NCBI GenBank assembly: GCA_039714395.1
Contig: JBDLJH010000010.1
Location: 60,042 to 124,041 of the forward strand
From: JAPHSX01 sp039714395
GTDB taxonomy: Bacteria > Pseudomonadota > Gammaproteobacteria > Thiohalomonadales > Thiohalomonadaceae
Reading direction: 5' to 3'
DNA length: 64,000 nt
Shown: positions 24,837 through 33,719 of the stretch, piece by piece
Position numbering within the stretch: the stretch's first letter is position 1
How the letters are laid out: every line of letters begins with the position of its first letter
Notes under the pieces: model-generated
Seen by the model: the letters and a program-made list of their open reading frames with translations, nothing else
Database searches by the model: none
What the model was told of the DNA's origin: nothing
Position numbers and translations under genes: made by a program

Positions 24837-26201
24837 TTGGCCAAGGCAAAGGTTAATTACAGCTGCAGCGCCTGCGGGGCGACCGCCAATAAATGGGCGG
24901 GACAGTGTTCCGGGTGTGAGGCGTGGAACACCATGGTGGAGGTGATAGTTCAGGCCGCTCCGGTACGTGGTGGTCGCTTTGCCGGTTATACCGGGGAGGC
25001 GGGGGCATCGACGGTGCAGTTGTTGCGTGAGGTGAGTGCCGATGATGTAGCGCGTACTCCTACCGGCATTAGTGAGTTTGATCGGGTACTGGGTGGGGGA
25101 CTGGTACCTGGTTCAGTGGTGTTGATTGGTGGTGATCCGGGTATCGGCAAGTCGACCCTGTTGTTGCAGACCCTGGCCGAGCTGGACCAGCAGTTCACCA
25201 CTCTCTACGTCAGTGGTGAGGAGTCACCGCAGCAGATCAGCATGCGTGCAAAACGCCTTAAACTTGGCATTGATAATATGCGTCTTCTGCCGGAGACCCG
25301 GGTCGAGGGGATCCTTGCTACGGCGGTTAAAGAGGGCCCACAGGTGCTGGTCATCGACTCTATTCAAACCATCTTTACCGAACAGTTACAGTCGGCCCCC
25401 GGTTCAGTGTCGCAGGTGCGTGAGAGTGCAGCACAGCTGGTGCGTTACGCCAAGCAGAGCGGGGCATCGCTGTTTATCGTTGGTCACGTTACCAAGGATG
25501 GTCAGCTGGCGGGACCACGGGTACTGGAGCACATGGTTGATACCGTACTCTATTTTGAGGGTGACAGCGGCAGTCGCTACCGGGTGGTACGTGCATTCAA
25601 AAATCGTTTCGGTGCGGTCAACGAGCTGGGGGTCTTCGCGATGACGGAGCTGGGACTCAAGGAGGTCTCAAATCCCTCGGCGATCTTCCTCTCAAGTCAT
25701 GATGAGGAGGTCTCCGGCAGTGCCATTATGGTCACCATGGAGGGGAGTCGTCCTTTACTGGTGGAGGTACAGGCACTGGTCGATGAGAGCCACCTGGGTA
25801 ACCCGCGACGCGTCACCGTGGGGCTGGAACAGAACCGTCTGGCGATGTTGCTGGCGGTGTTAAGTCGTCATGGTGGGGTGGTGACGCATGATCAGGATGT
25901 CTTTATCAATGTGGTTGGCGGGGTTCGTCTGACGGAAACAGGGGCCGACCTGGCGGTGCTATTATCGGTACTTTCCAGTTTGCGCAATCGCCCGCTGCCG
26001 CAAGGCCTGATCGTCTTCGGTGAGGTGGGTCTTGCTGGGGAGATACGTCCGGTGCCAAACGGGCAGGACAGGCTTAAAGAGGCAGCCAAGCACGGCTTTA
26101 CCCGTGCCATTGTGCCGAAGGCGAATATGGGTAAGCGCGCTGTTGAGGGGATAGAGGTGGTGGGGGTGAGCCGCCTGGATGAGGCGCTCGATTATATTTA
26201 G
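24837..26201 (+). CDS. radA: DNA repair protein RadA
   Basis: RadA is a RecA-related hexameric motor that drives branch migration of recombination intermediates. The N-terminal zinc finger is CSACGATANKWAGQCSGC. Walker A is GGDPGIGKST (about 98-107), Walker B LVIDSIQT, and the RadA-specific KNRFG motif reads KNRFGAVNELGVF. The C-terminal Lon-protease-like domain runs from about residue 270. The length of 454 residues is usual. The start is TTG at 24837, with GAGGAG nine nt upstream; it encodes the expected MAKAK-type N-terminus. Confidence 0.96.
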   Translation: MAKAKVNYSCSACGATANKWAGQCSGCEAWNTMVEVIVQAAPVRGGRFAGYTGEAGASTVQLLREVSADDVARTPTGISEFDRVLGGGLVPGSVVLIGGDPGIGKSTLLLQTLAELDQQFTTLYVSGEESPQQISMRAKRLKLGIDNMRLLPETRVEGILATAVKEGPQVLVIDSIQTIFTEQLQSAPGSVSQVRESAAQLVRYAKQSGASLFIVGHVTKDGQLAGPRVLEHMVDTVLYFEGDSGSRYRVVRAFKNRFGAVNELGVFAMTELGLKEVSNPSAIFLSSHDEEVSGSAIMVTMEGSRPLLVEVQALVDESHLGNPRRVTVGLEQNRLAMLLAVLSRHGGVVTHDQDVFINVVGGVRLTETGADLAVLLSVLSSLRNRPLPQGLIVFGEVGLAGEIRPVPNGQDRLKEAAKHGFTRAIVPKANMGKRAVEGIEVVGVSRLDEALDYI

Positions 26202-26220
26202 TGTGATGCGAAGATAGAGA

Positions 26221-26604
26221 TTACTGCTCGATTCCTAGCAGTTCACCCAGCTCACGCTCCAGCAGGCTCTTATCACCAAGATTCAGCTCCACCATACGTT
26301 TCAGGTGGCTGATGCTGTCAAGATCTATATTGTCACAACGAAAACCGAGTTTCTCATTTTTGTGGTGCACGAGCTGTCCAACCATCATGATGGTTGCATC
26401 GGTTCCATTGAGCGAGAGCATTAGACGGCAACTGCACTCTGGGCACTCACTAAAACCCCTGGGACTTGCCAGTAGTGCACCCTTGAGTGATATATCAAGT
26501 AGTTGACTCTTCCACTGCTTTGCACCACAGGCGAGAGTCGCTTCGTTGTCCATGGGGATACGTGTAAATTGACGTCGGTTCTCGCTGTTTTTCTCTTCGC
26601 TCAT
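26221..26604 (-). CDS. PilZ domain protein
   Basis: A 127-residue cytoplasmic protein made essentially of one PilZ domain, a c-di-GMP receptor. The binding motif RxxxR is present in RRQFTRIPM and the D/NxSxxG motif is LLDISLKGALL, so ligand binding is likely. After the barrel, a C-terminal helix (SISHLKRMVELNLGDKSLLERELGELL) extends the domain. It is convergent with radA and lies 18 nt after the FHA gene on the same strand, so the two may be co-transcribed. The target process is not shown by context. Confidence 0.85.
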   Translation of the reverse strand: MSEEKNSENRRQFTRIPMDNEATLACGAKQWKSQLLDISLKGALLASPRGFSECPECSCRLMLSLNGTDATIMMVGQLVHHKNEKLGFRCDNIDLDSISHLKRMVELNLGDKSLLERELGELLGIEQ

Positions 26605-26622
26605 GCCTAAACTCCCTTCGGT

Positions 26623-27225
26623 CTAGTTCAGGGTGAATTGCATCTTGATGTTACCTAGCTGAATGATGTTGTTATCTTCCAGCTGTCGGCTCTCATCTCC
26701 GATGGGGACACCGTCCACCTTGGGTGAGTATTCACCCTCCAGATGGGTAATAAAGTAACCATTGCCGCGGCGTGCAATAACAGCTGTTTGCACTCCAGCC
26801 TTGCCAAGGTTTGTCATGTTATTTTTTAGACTGATAGTCTTACCAACATTGCTGCCGGTCAGGATCTGTAGCCAGGCGCTCTTTGCTGCATTCAGTGTAG
26901 CGGCTTTGAAACTCTCTTCTCCGCTTTCACCTGCGGTAGAGACAAAGGAGAACAGCAGGGTATGCTTGCCGATTTGAATTTCGTCGTTGTCTTTGAGGGT
27001 GTATTCCTCAATCTTGTTTCCGTTGACCAGTATCCCTTCAGGGGAGCTAAGATCGCGCAGCACCGAGACATCGTTTTGCGTGGTAATCGTGGCATGGCGG
27101 GGCTGTACTGCAAGACTGTCGATGTGTAGCGGACAGGCTGGATCGCTGCCGATTACCATCTCACCGTCGCTCATTTTAAAGATCTTGAGCATTTTGCCTT
27201 TGAAAGACAGGGTCAACTTGGACAC
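26623..27225 (-). CDS. Protein with two FHA domains
   Basis: A 200-residue protein of phosphothreonine-recognition type. The first FHA domain (residues ~1-95) has the core VIGSDPACPLHI...RHATI and LVNGNKIEEYTLKDNDEIQIG. The second (~115-200) is more divergent, with TNLGKAGVQTAVIARRGNGYFITHLEG and IPIGDESRQLEDNNIIQLG-like sequence; the phosphopeptide Arg/Ser pair is not obvious in it. No signal, membrane segment or kinase is fused. With the downstream PilZ gene it forms a small signalling pair; no Ser/Thr kinase is seen in the window. Confidence 0.82.
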   Translation of the reverse strand: MSKLTLSFKGKMLKIFKMSDGEMVIGSDPACPLHIDSLAVQPRHATITTQNDVSVLRDLSSPEGILVNGNKIEEYTLKDNDEIQIGKHTLLFSFVSTAGESGEESFKAATLNAAKSAWLQILTGSNVGKTISLKNNMTNLGKAGVQTAVIARRGNGYFITHLEGEYSPKVDGVPIGDESRQLEDNNIIQLGNIKMQFTLN

Positions 27226-27323
27226 TGTTAAAACTCCAAATTCCTAATTCACTATCTCAGTATAATATTAATATTACGATCGGGTGTATTTTTTGTGTAA
27301 ATTCCGTGACATGAGCTGTTTTA

Positions 27324-28616
27324 TTAAAGGGAATTCGCTGTTTTGTCTCTTGTTTTTCGCAGTGCGGGGTCGATACGTATGGTTTTTACTGTGTTGGAGC
27401 CGGTTTGCACGATCTCTATGGGGTAGCCTTCCAGCAACAGGCTGGTACCGGTCTCAGGTATGGTCTCCAGATACTCGGTGATCATGCCATTAAGCGTCTT
27501 GGGGCCGCTGGTGGATAGTTCCCACTGCATGATGCGATTAAGTTCGCGGATATTGGCACCGCCATCGACCAGAAAACTGCCGTCCTCCTGTGGGTGGATC
27601 TCTTTGCTGCTGGTGGAGGGGTCGGTGGTGAATTCACCGACGATCTCTTCGAGGATATCGTCCAGCGTTACCAGTCCCTGAATATCCCCGTATTCATCGA
27701 CTACCATGCCGATGCGCCGACGCTGGCTCTGGAAGTTGAGTAGTTGGGTGTTGAGTGGTGTTGCCTCCGGGATGAAGTAGCTCTCGTGCACGAGAGCTTC
27801 AAGATCTGCACGCGAGATCTCCCGCTTATGTTGCAGTCCAAGGAAGTTGCGTAGATGCAGGATGCCAATCACCCGATCTATTTCACCACGATAGACAGGC
27901 AGGCGGGTGTGCTGACTGTTACGCAGCTGTTTGAGGATCTGCTCCCACTCATCGTCCAGGTCGATGCCAACGATTTCGTTGCGTGGCACCATGATGTCTT
28001 CCACCGTGGCCTTCTCCAGGTCGAGGATGCCGAGCAGCATCTTCTGGTGGCGTTGCGGGATCATTGCTCCAGCTTCATTGACCACGGTACGCAACTCCTC
28101 GCGGCTGATGCTGTGTTCCGTCAACTCTTCCTGACTGATACCAAAAAGGCGCAGCAGGGCACTGGGGATGGTGTTGAAGAGCAATACAAGAGGGCTTAAT
28201 AACCAGGCCAGTGGTTTGAGGATAGCGGTGGCTGGAAAGGCGAAGCGTTCAGGGCGTATCGCAGCGAGTGTCTTGGGAGTGATCTCGGCGAAGATCAGCA
28301 CTACCACGGTGAGCAGGGCGGTGGCCACCCATACCCCGTCTTCGCCGTACAGGCGTACCGCGAGCAGGGTGGCGATGGCTGAGGCGAGGATATTGACGAA
28401 GTTGTTGCCCAGCAGAATAAGGCCAATCAGGCGATCTGGACGTTTTAGCAGCTGATGCGCTCGACGTGCCCCGGCGTGTCCATCCTTCGCCAGATGGCGT
28501 AGGCGGTAACGGTTTAGGCTAATAAGGCCTGTTTCGGAACCGGAGAAGAAGGCAGAGACAAGAATAAGAAAGAAAATAAGGCCCAGCAGGACCTCTATCG
28601 GTATATCGTTTAACAA
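27324..28616 (-). CDS. HlyC/CorC family transporter (CNNM-type, YfjD-like)
   Basis: A 430-residue membrane protein of the CNNM/CorC group, associated with Mg2+ or Co2+ homeostasis. The N-terminal DUF21 domain has about four membrane segments (VLLGLIFFLILVSAFFSGSETGLISLNRYRL with the conserved SGSETG). A CBS pair follows (VEDIMVPRNEIVGIDLDDEW and the region after LVHESYFIPEATPL). The C-terminal CorC_HlyC domain includes GMVVDEYGDIQGLVTLDDILEEIVGEF. Proximity to the ccsA-like gene and ffh matches the yfjD-ypjD-ffh order of enterics. Transport direction is not deducible. Confidence 0.92.
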   Translation of the reverse strand: MLNDIPIEVLLGLIFFLILVSAFFSGSETGLISLNRYRLRHLAKDGHAGARRAHQLLKRPDRLIGLILLGNNFVNILASAIATLLAVRLYGEDGVWVATALLTVVVLIFAEITPKTLAAIRPERFAFPATAILKPLAWLLSPLVLLFNTIPSALLRLFGISQEELTEHSISREELRTVVNEAGAMIPQRHQKMLLGILDLEKATVEDIMVPRNEIVGIDLDDEWEQILKQLRNSQHTRLPVYRGEIDRVIGILHLRNFLGLQHKREISRADLEALVHESYFIPEATPLNTQLLNFQSQRRRIGMVVDEYGDIQGLVTLDDILEEIVGEFTTDPSTSSKEIHPQEDGSFLVDGGANIRELNRIMQWELSTSGPKTLNGMITEYLETIPETGTSLLLEGYPIEIVQTGSNTVKTIRIDPALRKTRDKTANSL

Positions 28617-28686
28617 AGAGGGTTATGCCTCAAAACAGGGAAGAAGTGCAATTACAGGCGCCAATCGTGGGAATGTCAAGCAAGGC

Positions 28687-29493
28687 TCAGGCGCCAAGGA
28701 TGATCTCGCGTACCAATTTGCTGCCAAAGTAGGCGAGCATTAGTACCACAAAGCCACTTAGAGTCCAGCGAATTGCTGTGCGGCCACGCCAGCCAAAACG
28801 CCACCGTCCCCACAGCAGGGTGGCGAAGACTACCCAGGCTGTTAGAGATAGTACGGTTTTGTGAACAAGATGCTGCTCAACAATACTTTGGGTGTATGGG
28901 ACACCGCTAACCAGTGACAGGCTGAGTAGTATGTAACCAATGCCGATAAGGCGGAATAACAGGCACTCCATCGTCTCTAATGATGGCAGGGCGCGGATAA
29001 AACCACCGGGATGACGGTTGCGTAGTTGCTTATTTTGAATGGCCAGTAGGATTGCCTGTAAGGCGGCTAGTGTTAGAAGGCTATATGAGGCGGCTGAAAT
29101 TAATATATGTACCTGCAGTCCTGTTGAAGCCGATGAGAGCAATATCCCCTGCTCTCCCTGATAGCCTTGTAGCAACAGGCTTATGGCAGCAAATGGGAAC
29201 ACCGCTATGCCGAGGTTTTCAATGGGTTGGCGCAAGGCACTTAGCAGGATGAGTGTCGCCGCCATCCAGCTGGTAAAGGAGAGGGCGAGGAAGAAGGAGA
29301 GGTGGAGTCCCTCATCCGTTACCACCCTTTCATAGACAGTGATAGCATGCAGAACGGTAGCGATGAGCCCGATGATCACAGCCGTGTACTTGGTGCTGGC
29401 CCTGGCCTCAATTCCTGAGGCAAGCCTTTTCACCAGCAGGCCGGAGGCCAGCAGGTAGAGAAGGATGGCTAGAGTGATCAGAACGAAATTCAT
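28687..29493 (-). CDS. Cytochrome c assembly (CcsA/HemX-like) membrane protein, YpjD-like
   Basis: A 268-residue inner-membrane protein with about eight segments, of the CcsA/YpjD family adjacent to ffh in gammaproteobacteria. The conserved C-terminal block WRFGWRGRTAIRWTLSGFVVLMLAYFG matches YpjD proteins. The start is the ATG at 29493 (MNFVLITLAILLYLLASGLL); the open frame extends 29 codons upstream but that part is hydrophilic and lacks a start context. True cytochrome c maturation function is unproven for this family; a role with the neighbouring CorC-like protein has been proposed from context only. Confidence 0.88.
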   Translation of the reverse strand: MNFVLITLAILLYLLASGLLVKRLASGIEARASTKYTAVIIGLIATVLHAITVYERVVTDEGLHLSFFLALSFTSWMAATLILLSALRQPIENLGIAVFPFAAISLLLQGYQGEQGILLSSASTGLQVHILISAASYSLLTLAALQAILLAIQNKQLRNRHPGGFIRALPSLETMECLLFRLIGIGYILLSLSLVSGVPYTQSIVEQHLVHKTVLSLTAWVVFATLLWGRWRFGWRGRTAIRWTLSGFVVLMLAYFGSKLVREIILGA

Positions 29494-29777
29494 AGTGTCT
29501 TGCTTTCCCTGAAAAGATTCGCAATGTTCGCATATGAGGCCAAAGGGTTGAAGTCCTTTTGATTTTCTGTGGACCCTCAATTATGAATTTTATGGGAGCA
29601 ATCGCAATAATTCGGCGGCTGGTTTTGTTAAAATGCCGGTTTTAGCACCAGTGTGAACTGGCTCATTGTAATCTGCGGGTTATCGCCATATAGTGCAGGA
29701 AATAGAATAAATTCACTGTGTATATGGCGGCAAAAAGAGCAGTGGGCAAAATCACAAAAGAGGTTTGGAGAGCCTGA
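29494..29777. promoter_or_regulatory. Divergent regulatory region between the ccsA-like gene and the phosphodiesterase gene
   Basis: No gene is visible. The region has TGTTAAAAT (29627-29635), which could be a plus-strand -10. It also has a CRP-like TGTGAACTGGCTCATT (29652-29667, 8 of 10 consensus positions). GCCATATA (29685-29692) is inverted as TATATGGC (29721-29728). These are candidates, not proven sites. Confidence 0.4.
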
Positions 29778-30545
29778 ATGGAGATACGGGTACTTGGTTG
29801 CAGTGGAGGAATTGGTGGCAATGGACGCCGAACTACCTCTTTCCTGGTAGGGAATGAAGTGCTGATCGATGCGGGGAGCGGCGTTGCCGACCTGTCGCTC
29901 GATGAGCTTGCGTCTATTCGTCATATCTTCCTCACGCACGCCCACCTCGACCATATCCATATGATACCGCTACTTATCGATAGCGTATTTGATCGCCTGC
30001 AACAGCCGGTGGTGATACACGCCCTGCCGCATACCCTTAAGGCGCTGAGAGATCATATCTTCAACTGGGTGGTATGGCCCGATTTTACCTGTCTGCCAAG
30101 CAAAGACTCCCCTGTATTGCTGCTACAGAAGATGGAGCCGGGGGAACACATCGTTGTTGGTGATACCCATTTTAGTATGATCCCGGTTAACCACATCGTT
30201 CCTACCGTTGCCTATACGGTGGAGTACCCCGGTGGCGTGTTCGCCTTTAGCGGAGATACCACCACCAACGATACGCTGTGGGAGGGGCTGAACGCACTGG
30301 AACGCCTCGACCACCTGGTTATCGAGTCTGCCTTCTCCAACGCTGAGCTGGAGCTGTGCGAGATGTCCAAGCATTACTGTCCGCAGCTGTTGGCAGCGGA
30401 TTTACAGAAGTTGCGTCATAATCCCCAGATCTATCTGAGCCACGCCAAACCTGGTGAGGAGGAGATGATCTATGAGGAGTGTCGGCAGCTGATGCCAGAG
30501 CGTCCGCTACATCATCTGACAGGAGGCGAGCGTTTGGCGTTATAA
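29778..30545 (+). CDS. Metallo-beta-lactamase-fold hydrolase, probable 3',5'-cyclic-nucleotide phosphodiesterase
   Basis: A 255-residue cytoplasmic MBL-fold enzyme. The metal-binding motif is HAHLDH (54-59); further ligands are probably in PVNHIVP, FSGDTTTN and LSHAKPGEE. The start MEIRVLGCSGGIGGNGRRTTSFLV and the HxHxDH with leucine (HAHLDH) recall the class II/MBL cyclic-nucleotide phosphodiesterases rather than RNase Z or glyoxalase II. FAFSGDTTTNDTLWEGL is also like that group. No signal peptide is present. It stands between the ccsA-like gene and ffh, where most gammaproteobacteria have nothing. The CRP-like site upstream would suit a cAMP-degrading enzyme, but this is inference. Confidence 0.72.
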   Translation: MEIRVLGCSGGIGGNGRRTTSFLVGNEVLIDAGSGVADLSLDELASIRHIFLTHAHLDHIHMIPLLIDSVFDRLQQPVVIHALPHTLKALRDHIFNWVVWPDFTCLPSKDSPVLLLQKMEPGEHIVVGDTHFSMIPVNHIVPTVAYTVEYPGGVFAFSGDTTTNDTLWEGLNALERLDHLVIESAFSNAELELCEMSKHYCPQLLAADLQKLRHNPQIYLSHAKPGEEEMIYEECRQLMPERPLHHLTGGERLAL

Positions 30546-30614
30546 TGCCCGCTTGTCATTCTGTACCATCCGTCGTGCCTCGTCACGGCGACCCAATCAG
30601 GAACACCGTTAATC

Positions 30615-31982
30615 ATGTTTGATAGCCTGACATCGAGGTTGACTCAGACCCTGCGCAGTCTGCGCGGTAGTGGTCGTTTGAGCGAAGAGAATATCAAGGA
30701 GACCATGCGTGAGGTTCGCATGGCCCTGCTGGAGGCCGACGTGGCCTTGCCGGTGGTGCGTGAATTTGTGGATCTCGTCAAAGCACGGGCCGTGGGCAAG
30801 GAGGTGATGGAGAGCCTTACCCCGGGACAGGCCCTGGTTAAGGTGGTGCATGATGAGTTGATCACCCTGATGGGTGAGGCCAACGAGGAACTTAACCTCG
30901 CCAGCCAGCCCCCCGCCGTGGTGTTGATGGCGGGCCTGCAGGGTGCCGGTAAGACCACCAGCGTGGGCAAGCTGGCACGCTGGCTCAAGGAGAAGAAGAA
31001 AAAATCGGTAATGGTGGTGAGTGCCGATGTTTATCGCCCTGCCGCTATTGAGCAGTTGAAGACCCTGGCCGCTGAGGTGGGGGTAGAGTTTTTCCCCAGT
31101 AGCAGTGATCAGGACCCGGTCGATATTGCCAACGGCGCCATTGATACGGCACGTAAGAAATATATCGATGTGGTATTGATCGATACCGCTGGTCGTCTCC
31201 ACATTGATGAGGAGATGATGGGTGAGATCAAACGCCTGCACGCAGCGGCCACTCCTGTAGAGACTCTCTTTGTTGTCGATTCGATGACCGGTCAGGATGC
31301 GGCCAACACCGCCAAGGCCTTTGGCGATGCATTGCCGCTCACCGGCGTTATCCTCACCAAGACCGATGGTGATGCCCGTGGTGGTGCCGCGCTGTCGGTA
31401 CGCCAGATCACTGGCAAGCCGATCAAATTTCTCGGTGTGGGTGAAAAAACGACCGCGCTGGAGCCGTTCCACCCGGATCGTGTCGCCTCGCGTATCCTTG
31501 ATATGGGCGATGTGCTCTCTCTGGTCGAGGAGGTTCAGGACAAGGTCGATCAGAAGCAGGCGGTCAAAATGGCCGAGAAGCTCAGGAAGGGTAAGGGCTT
31601 CGATCTGGAGGACTTTCGTGACCAGTTGCGCCAGCTGCAGAACCTTGGTGGCGTTGGTGCCCTGATGGATAAACTGCCGGGTATGTCGAATGTACCAGAG
31701 GCGGCAAAGAACCAGGTTAACGATAAGGATTTCAAAAGGTTAGAGGCGATCATTAACTCCATGACCCCACATGAGCGTAAGCGTCCTGACGTTATTAAAG
31801 GGGCACGTAAGCGGCGTATTGCCGCTGGATCAGGCACCCAGATACAGGACATCAATCGCCTGCTCAAGCAGTTTATGCAGATGCAAAAGATGATGAAAAA
31901 GATGTCCAAGGGTGGAATGAGCAAGATGATGCGTGGTCTCGGTGGACTCAAGGGCAAGCTACCCCCTGGTATGCCCTTCTAA
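30615..31982 (+). CDS. ffh: Signal recognition particle protein Ffh
   Basis: Ffh is the SRP54 GTPase which, with 4.5S RNA, targets nascent membrane proteins to FtsY. The N domain starts MFDSLTSRLTQTLRSLRGSGRLSEENI. The G domain has GLQGAGKTTSVGKLA (about 106-120), DTAGRLHIDEEMM and TKTDGDARGGAALS. The methionine-rich M domain ends with QFMQMQKMMKKMSKGGMSKM, forming the signal-sequence groove and RNA site. The length of 455 residues is normal. The ffh-rpsP-rimM-trmD-rplS order is conserved. Confidence 0.98.
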   Translation: MFDSLTSRLTQTLRSLRGSGRLSEENIKETMREVRMALLEADVALPVVREFVDLVKARAVGKEVMESLTPGQALVKVVHDELITLMGEANEELNLASQPPAVVLMAGLQGAGKTTSVGKLARWLKEKKKKSVMVVSADVYRPAAIEQLKTLAAEVGVEFFPSSSDQDPVDIANGAIDTARKKYIDVVLIDTAGRLHIDEEMMGEIKRLHAAATPVETLFVVDSMTGQDAANTAKAFGDALPLTGVILTKTDGDARGGAALSVRQITGKPIKFLGVGEKTTALEPFHPDRVASRILDMGDVLSLVEEVQDKVDQKQAVKMAEKLRKGKGFDLEDFRDQLRQLQNLGGVGALMDKLPGMSNVPEAAKNQVNDKDFKRLEAIINSMTPHERKRPDVIKGARKRRIAAGSGTQIQDINRLLKQFMQMQKMMKKMSKGGMSKMMRGLGGLKGKLPPGMPF

Positions 31983-31995
31983 CGCCAGCTGGAAT

Positions 31996-32021
31996 AAGGT
32001 CCTAATAGGACTACCTTTTTT
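31996..32021 (+). terminator. Probable intrinsic terminator after ffh
   Basis: AGGTCCT pairs with AGGAC-ACCT (two bases bulged) around AAT, followed by TTTTTT. The bulge makes it weaker than the other terminators in the window. Confidence 0.6.
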
Positions 32022-32111
32022 CTTCAAACCGTCGTAAAATAGCGGGCTTGATTTTATGCGGGTCGCCATCGGGCGGCCCCGTTTGTTTGTGATGATGAGG
32101 AATTCATTGGC

Positions 32112-32351
32112 ATGGTAACCATTCGTATGTCTCGTGGTGGCGCAAAAAAGCGTCCCTTTTATCAAATCGTAGTAACCGATAGCCGCAACCGTCGTGACGG
32201 TCGTTTTATCGAGCGCGTCGGTTTCTTTAACCCTGTTGCTCGTGGCAACGAAGAGCGTGTACGCATCGATCGTGAGCGTGTTGAGTACTGGATCTCCAAA
32301 GGTGCCCAGACCTCTGATCGTGTTGCCAGCCTGCTGAAGCAACAGGCCTGA
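32112..32351 (+). CDS. rpsP: 30S ribosomal protein S16
   Basis: S16 is an assembly protein of the 30S body. The 79-residue sequence is typical: MVTIRMSRGGAKKRPFYQIVVTDSRNRRDGRFIERVGFFNP through RVEYWISKGAQTSDRVASLLK. The GTTTGTTTGTGATGATGAGGAATTC leader supplies GAGGA upstream of the ATG. It opens the rpsP-rimM-trmD-rplS operon. Confidence 0.98.
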   Translation: MVTIRMSRGGAKKRPFYQIVVTDSRNRRDGRFIERVGFFNPVARGNEERVRIDRERVEYWISKGAQTSDRVASLLKQQA

Positions 32352-32413
32352 TCTTCCAGCTATTACCGCCCCCATGCGGCATGTTTTGCTGAGTAAAAGG
32401 GGCGGAGAGTTTG

Positions 32414-32923
32414 ATGGAAAGTAAGGATTACATCGTGCTGGGTCGAATCAATGGCCTGCACGGTGTGCGTGGATGGGTGAAGGTCTTTTCCCACACCCAG
32501 CCACGGAAAAATATTCTCAGTTATGGTACTTGGTATCTACTGCAGGATGGTCAATGGGTAGCGCACGAGCTGCTTGATGGTCGCCCTCAGGGTAAAGGTA
32601 TTGTGGCTCGGCTTAAGGGCTATGATGATCGCGATCAAGCGGCCTCGCTTCTAAAGGCGGAGATCGCCATACGCCGTGAGCAGATGCCCAGGGCAGCGGT
32701 AGGTGAATATTACTGGGCCGACCTGGAAGGGTTACAGGTGGTCAACGCCGATGGGATAGCCTTAGGCGTAGTGGATCATCTGTTGGAGACCGGTGCTAAC
32801 GATGTACTGGTGGTTATGGACGGTGACACTGAGCGGCTGATTCCCTATGTCTCAGGCCAGTTTGTGCTTGATGTGTCGCTGGACGCCGGGGTGATAAAGG
32901 TCGACTGGGATCCGGAATTCTAG
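32414..32923 (+). CDS. rimM: Ribosome maturation factor RimM
   Basis: RimM binds S19 and helps mature the 30S head. The N-terminal domain (DYIVLGRINGLHGVRGWVKVFSHTQPRKNI) is followed by a C-terminal PRC barrel (EYYWADLEGLQVVNADGIALGVVDHLLETGANDVLVV, then ERLIPYV). The start is taken as the ATG at 32414 after GGCGGAGAG; a TTG codon just before it is in frame. The length of 169 residues is normal. It ends four bases before trmD. Confidence 0.96.
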   Translation: MESKDYIVLGRINGLHGVRGWVKVFSHTQPRKNILSYGTWYLLQDGQWVAHELLDGRPQGKGIVARLKGYDDRDQAASLLKAEIAIRREQMPRAAVGEYYWADLEGLQVVNADGIALGVVDHLLETGANDVLVVMDGDTERLIPYVSGQFVLDVSLDAGVIKVDWDPEF

Positions 32924-32927
32924 GGTC

Positions 32928-33674
32928 ATGAGATTTGATATCGTCACCCTGTTTCCGCAGATGTTTGAGGCGGTAAGTCAGTACGGCATTACCCGTCGAG
33001 CGATGGAGCGTGAGATTGTTGAGCTGGGGGTGTGGAACCCCCGTGACTACACTCATGACCGGCACCGCACCGTAGATGATCGCCCCTACGGTGGTGGTCC
33101 CGGTATGCTGATGAAGGTGCAGCCGCTACGCGATGCACTACATGATGCCCGGGCGGCGGGTGGTAGTAATAAGGCCCACGTGGTCTACCTCTCACCACAG
33201 GGCCGGCCATTGACACAGAGCGGGGTGCGCGAGTTGGCAGCCCATGAGCATCTGGTGTTGATCGCAGGGCGCTACGAGGGGGTGGACGAGCGCCTCATCG
33301 TGGCAGAGGTGGACGAAGAGTGGTCCATCGGCGATTACGTCCTCAGTGGTGGCGAGCTGGGCGCGATGGTGATCATCGATACGATTACCCGCCTGTTGCC
33401 CGGCGCACTGGGGCATGAAGATTCTGCCGAGCAGGACTCTTTTAGCGAGGGACTGCTCGACTATCCTCACTACACCCGGCCTGAGGTGTTTGAGGAGAAT
33501 ACGGTACCCGCAGTGTTGTTGAGCGGTGACCACCAGGCAATAGCTCGCTGGCGAGAGAAACAGTCGCTGGGGCGCACATGGTTAAGACGGCCTGATTTAC
33601 TGGCCACAATGGAATTGAGTGAGTCGCAACAGAGCCTGTTGCAGGAATTCATTCATGAACATGAACAGAATTAA
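32928..33674 (+). CDS. trmD: tRNA (guanine-N1)-methyltransferase TrmD
   Basis: TrmD makes m1G37 in tRNAs with G at 36, preventing +1 frameshifts. The SPOUT knot is visible in YVLSGGELGAMVIIDTITRLLPGALG. MRFDIVTLFPQMFE at the start, DDRPYGGGPGMLMKV and IAGRYEGVDERLI are all diagnostic. The C-terminal domain includes HYTRPEVFEENTVPAVLLSGDH. The length of 248 residues is normal. Confidence 0.98.
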   Translation: MRFDIVTLFPQMFEAVSQYGITRRAMEREIVELGVWNPRDYTHDRHRTVDDRPYGGGPGMLMKVQPLRDALHDARAAGGSNKAHVVYLSPQGRPLTQSGVRELAAHEHLVLIAGRYEGVDERLIVAEVDEEWSIGDYVLSGGELGAMVIIDTITRLLPGALGHEDSAEQDSFSEGLLDYPHYTRPEVFEENTVPAVLLSGDHQAIARWREKQSLGRTWLRRPDLLATMELSESQQSLLQEFIHEHEQN

Positions 33675-33719
33675 TTTTTACGTGTATAATCGACGGACTT
33701 TTTTCCGGGAGTTTTAGTA

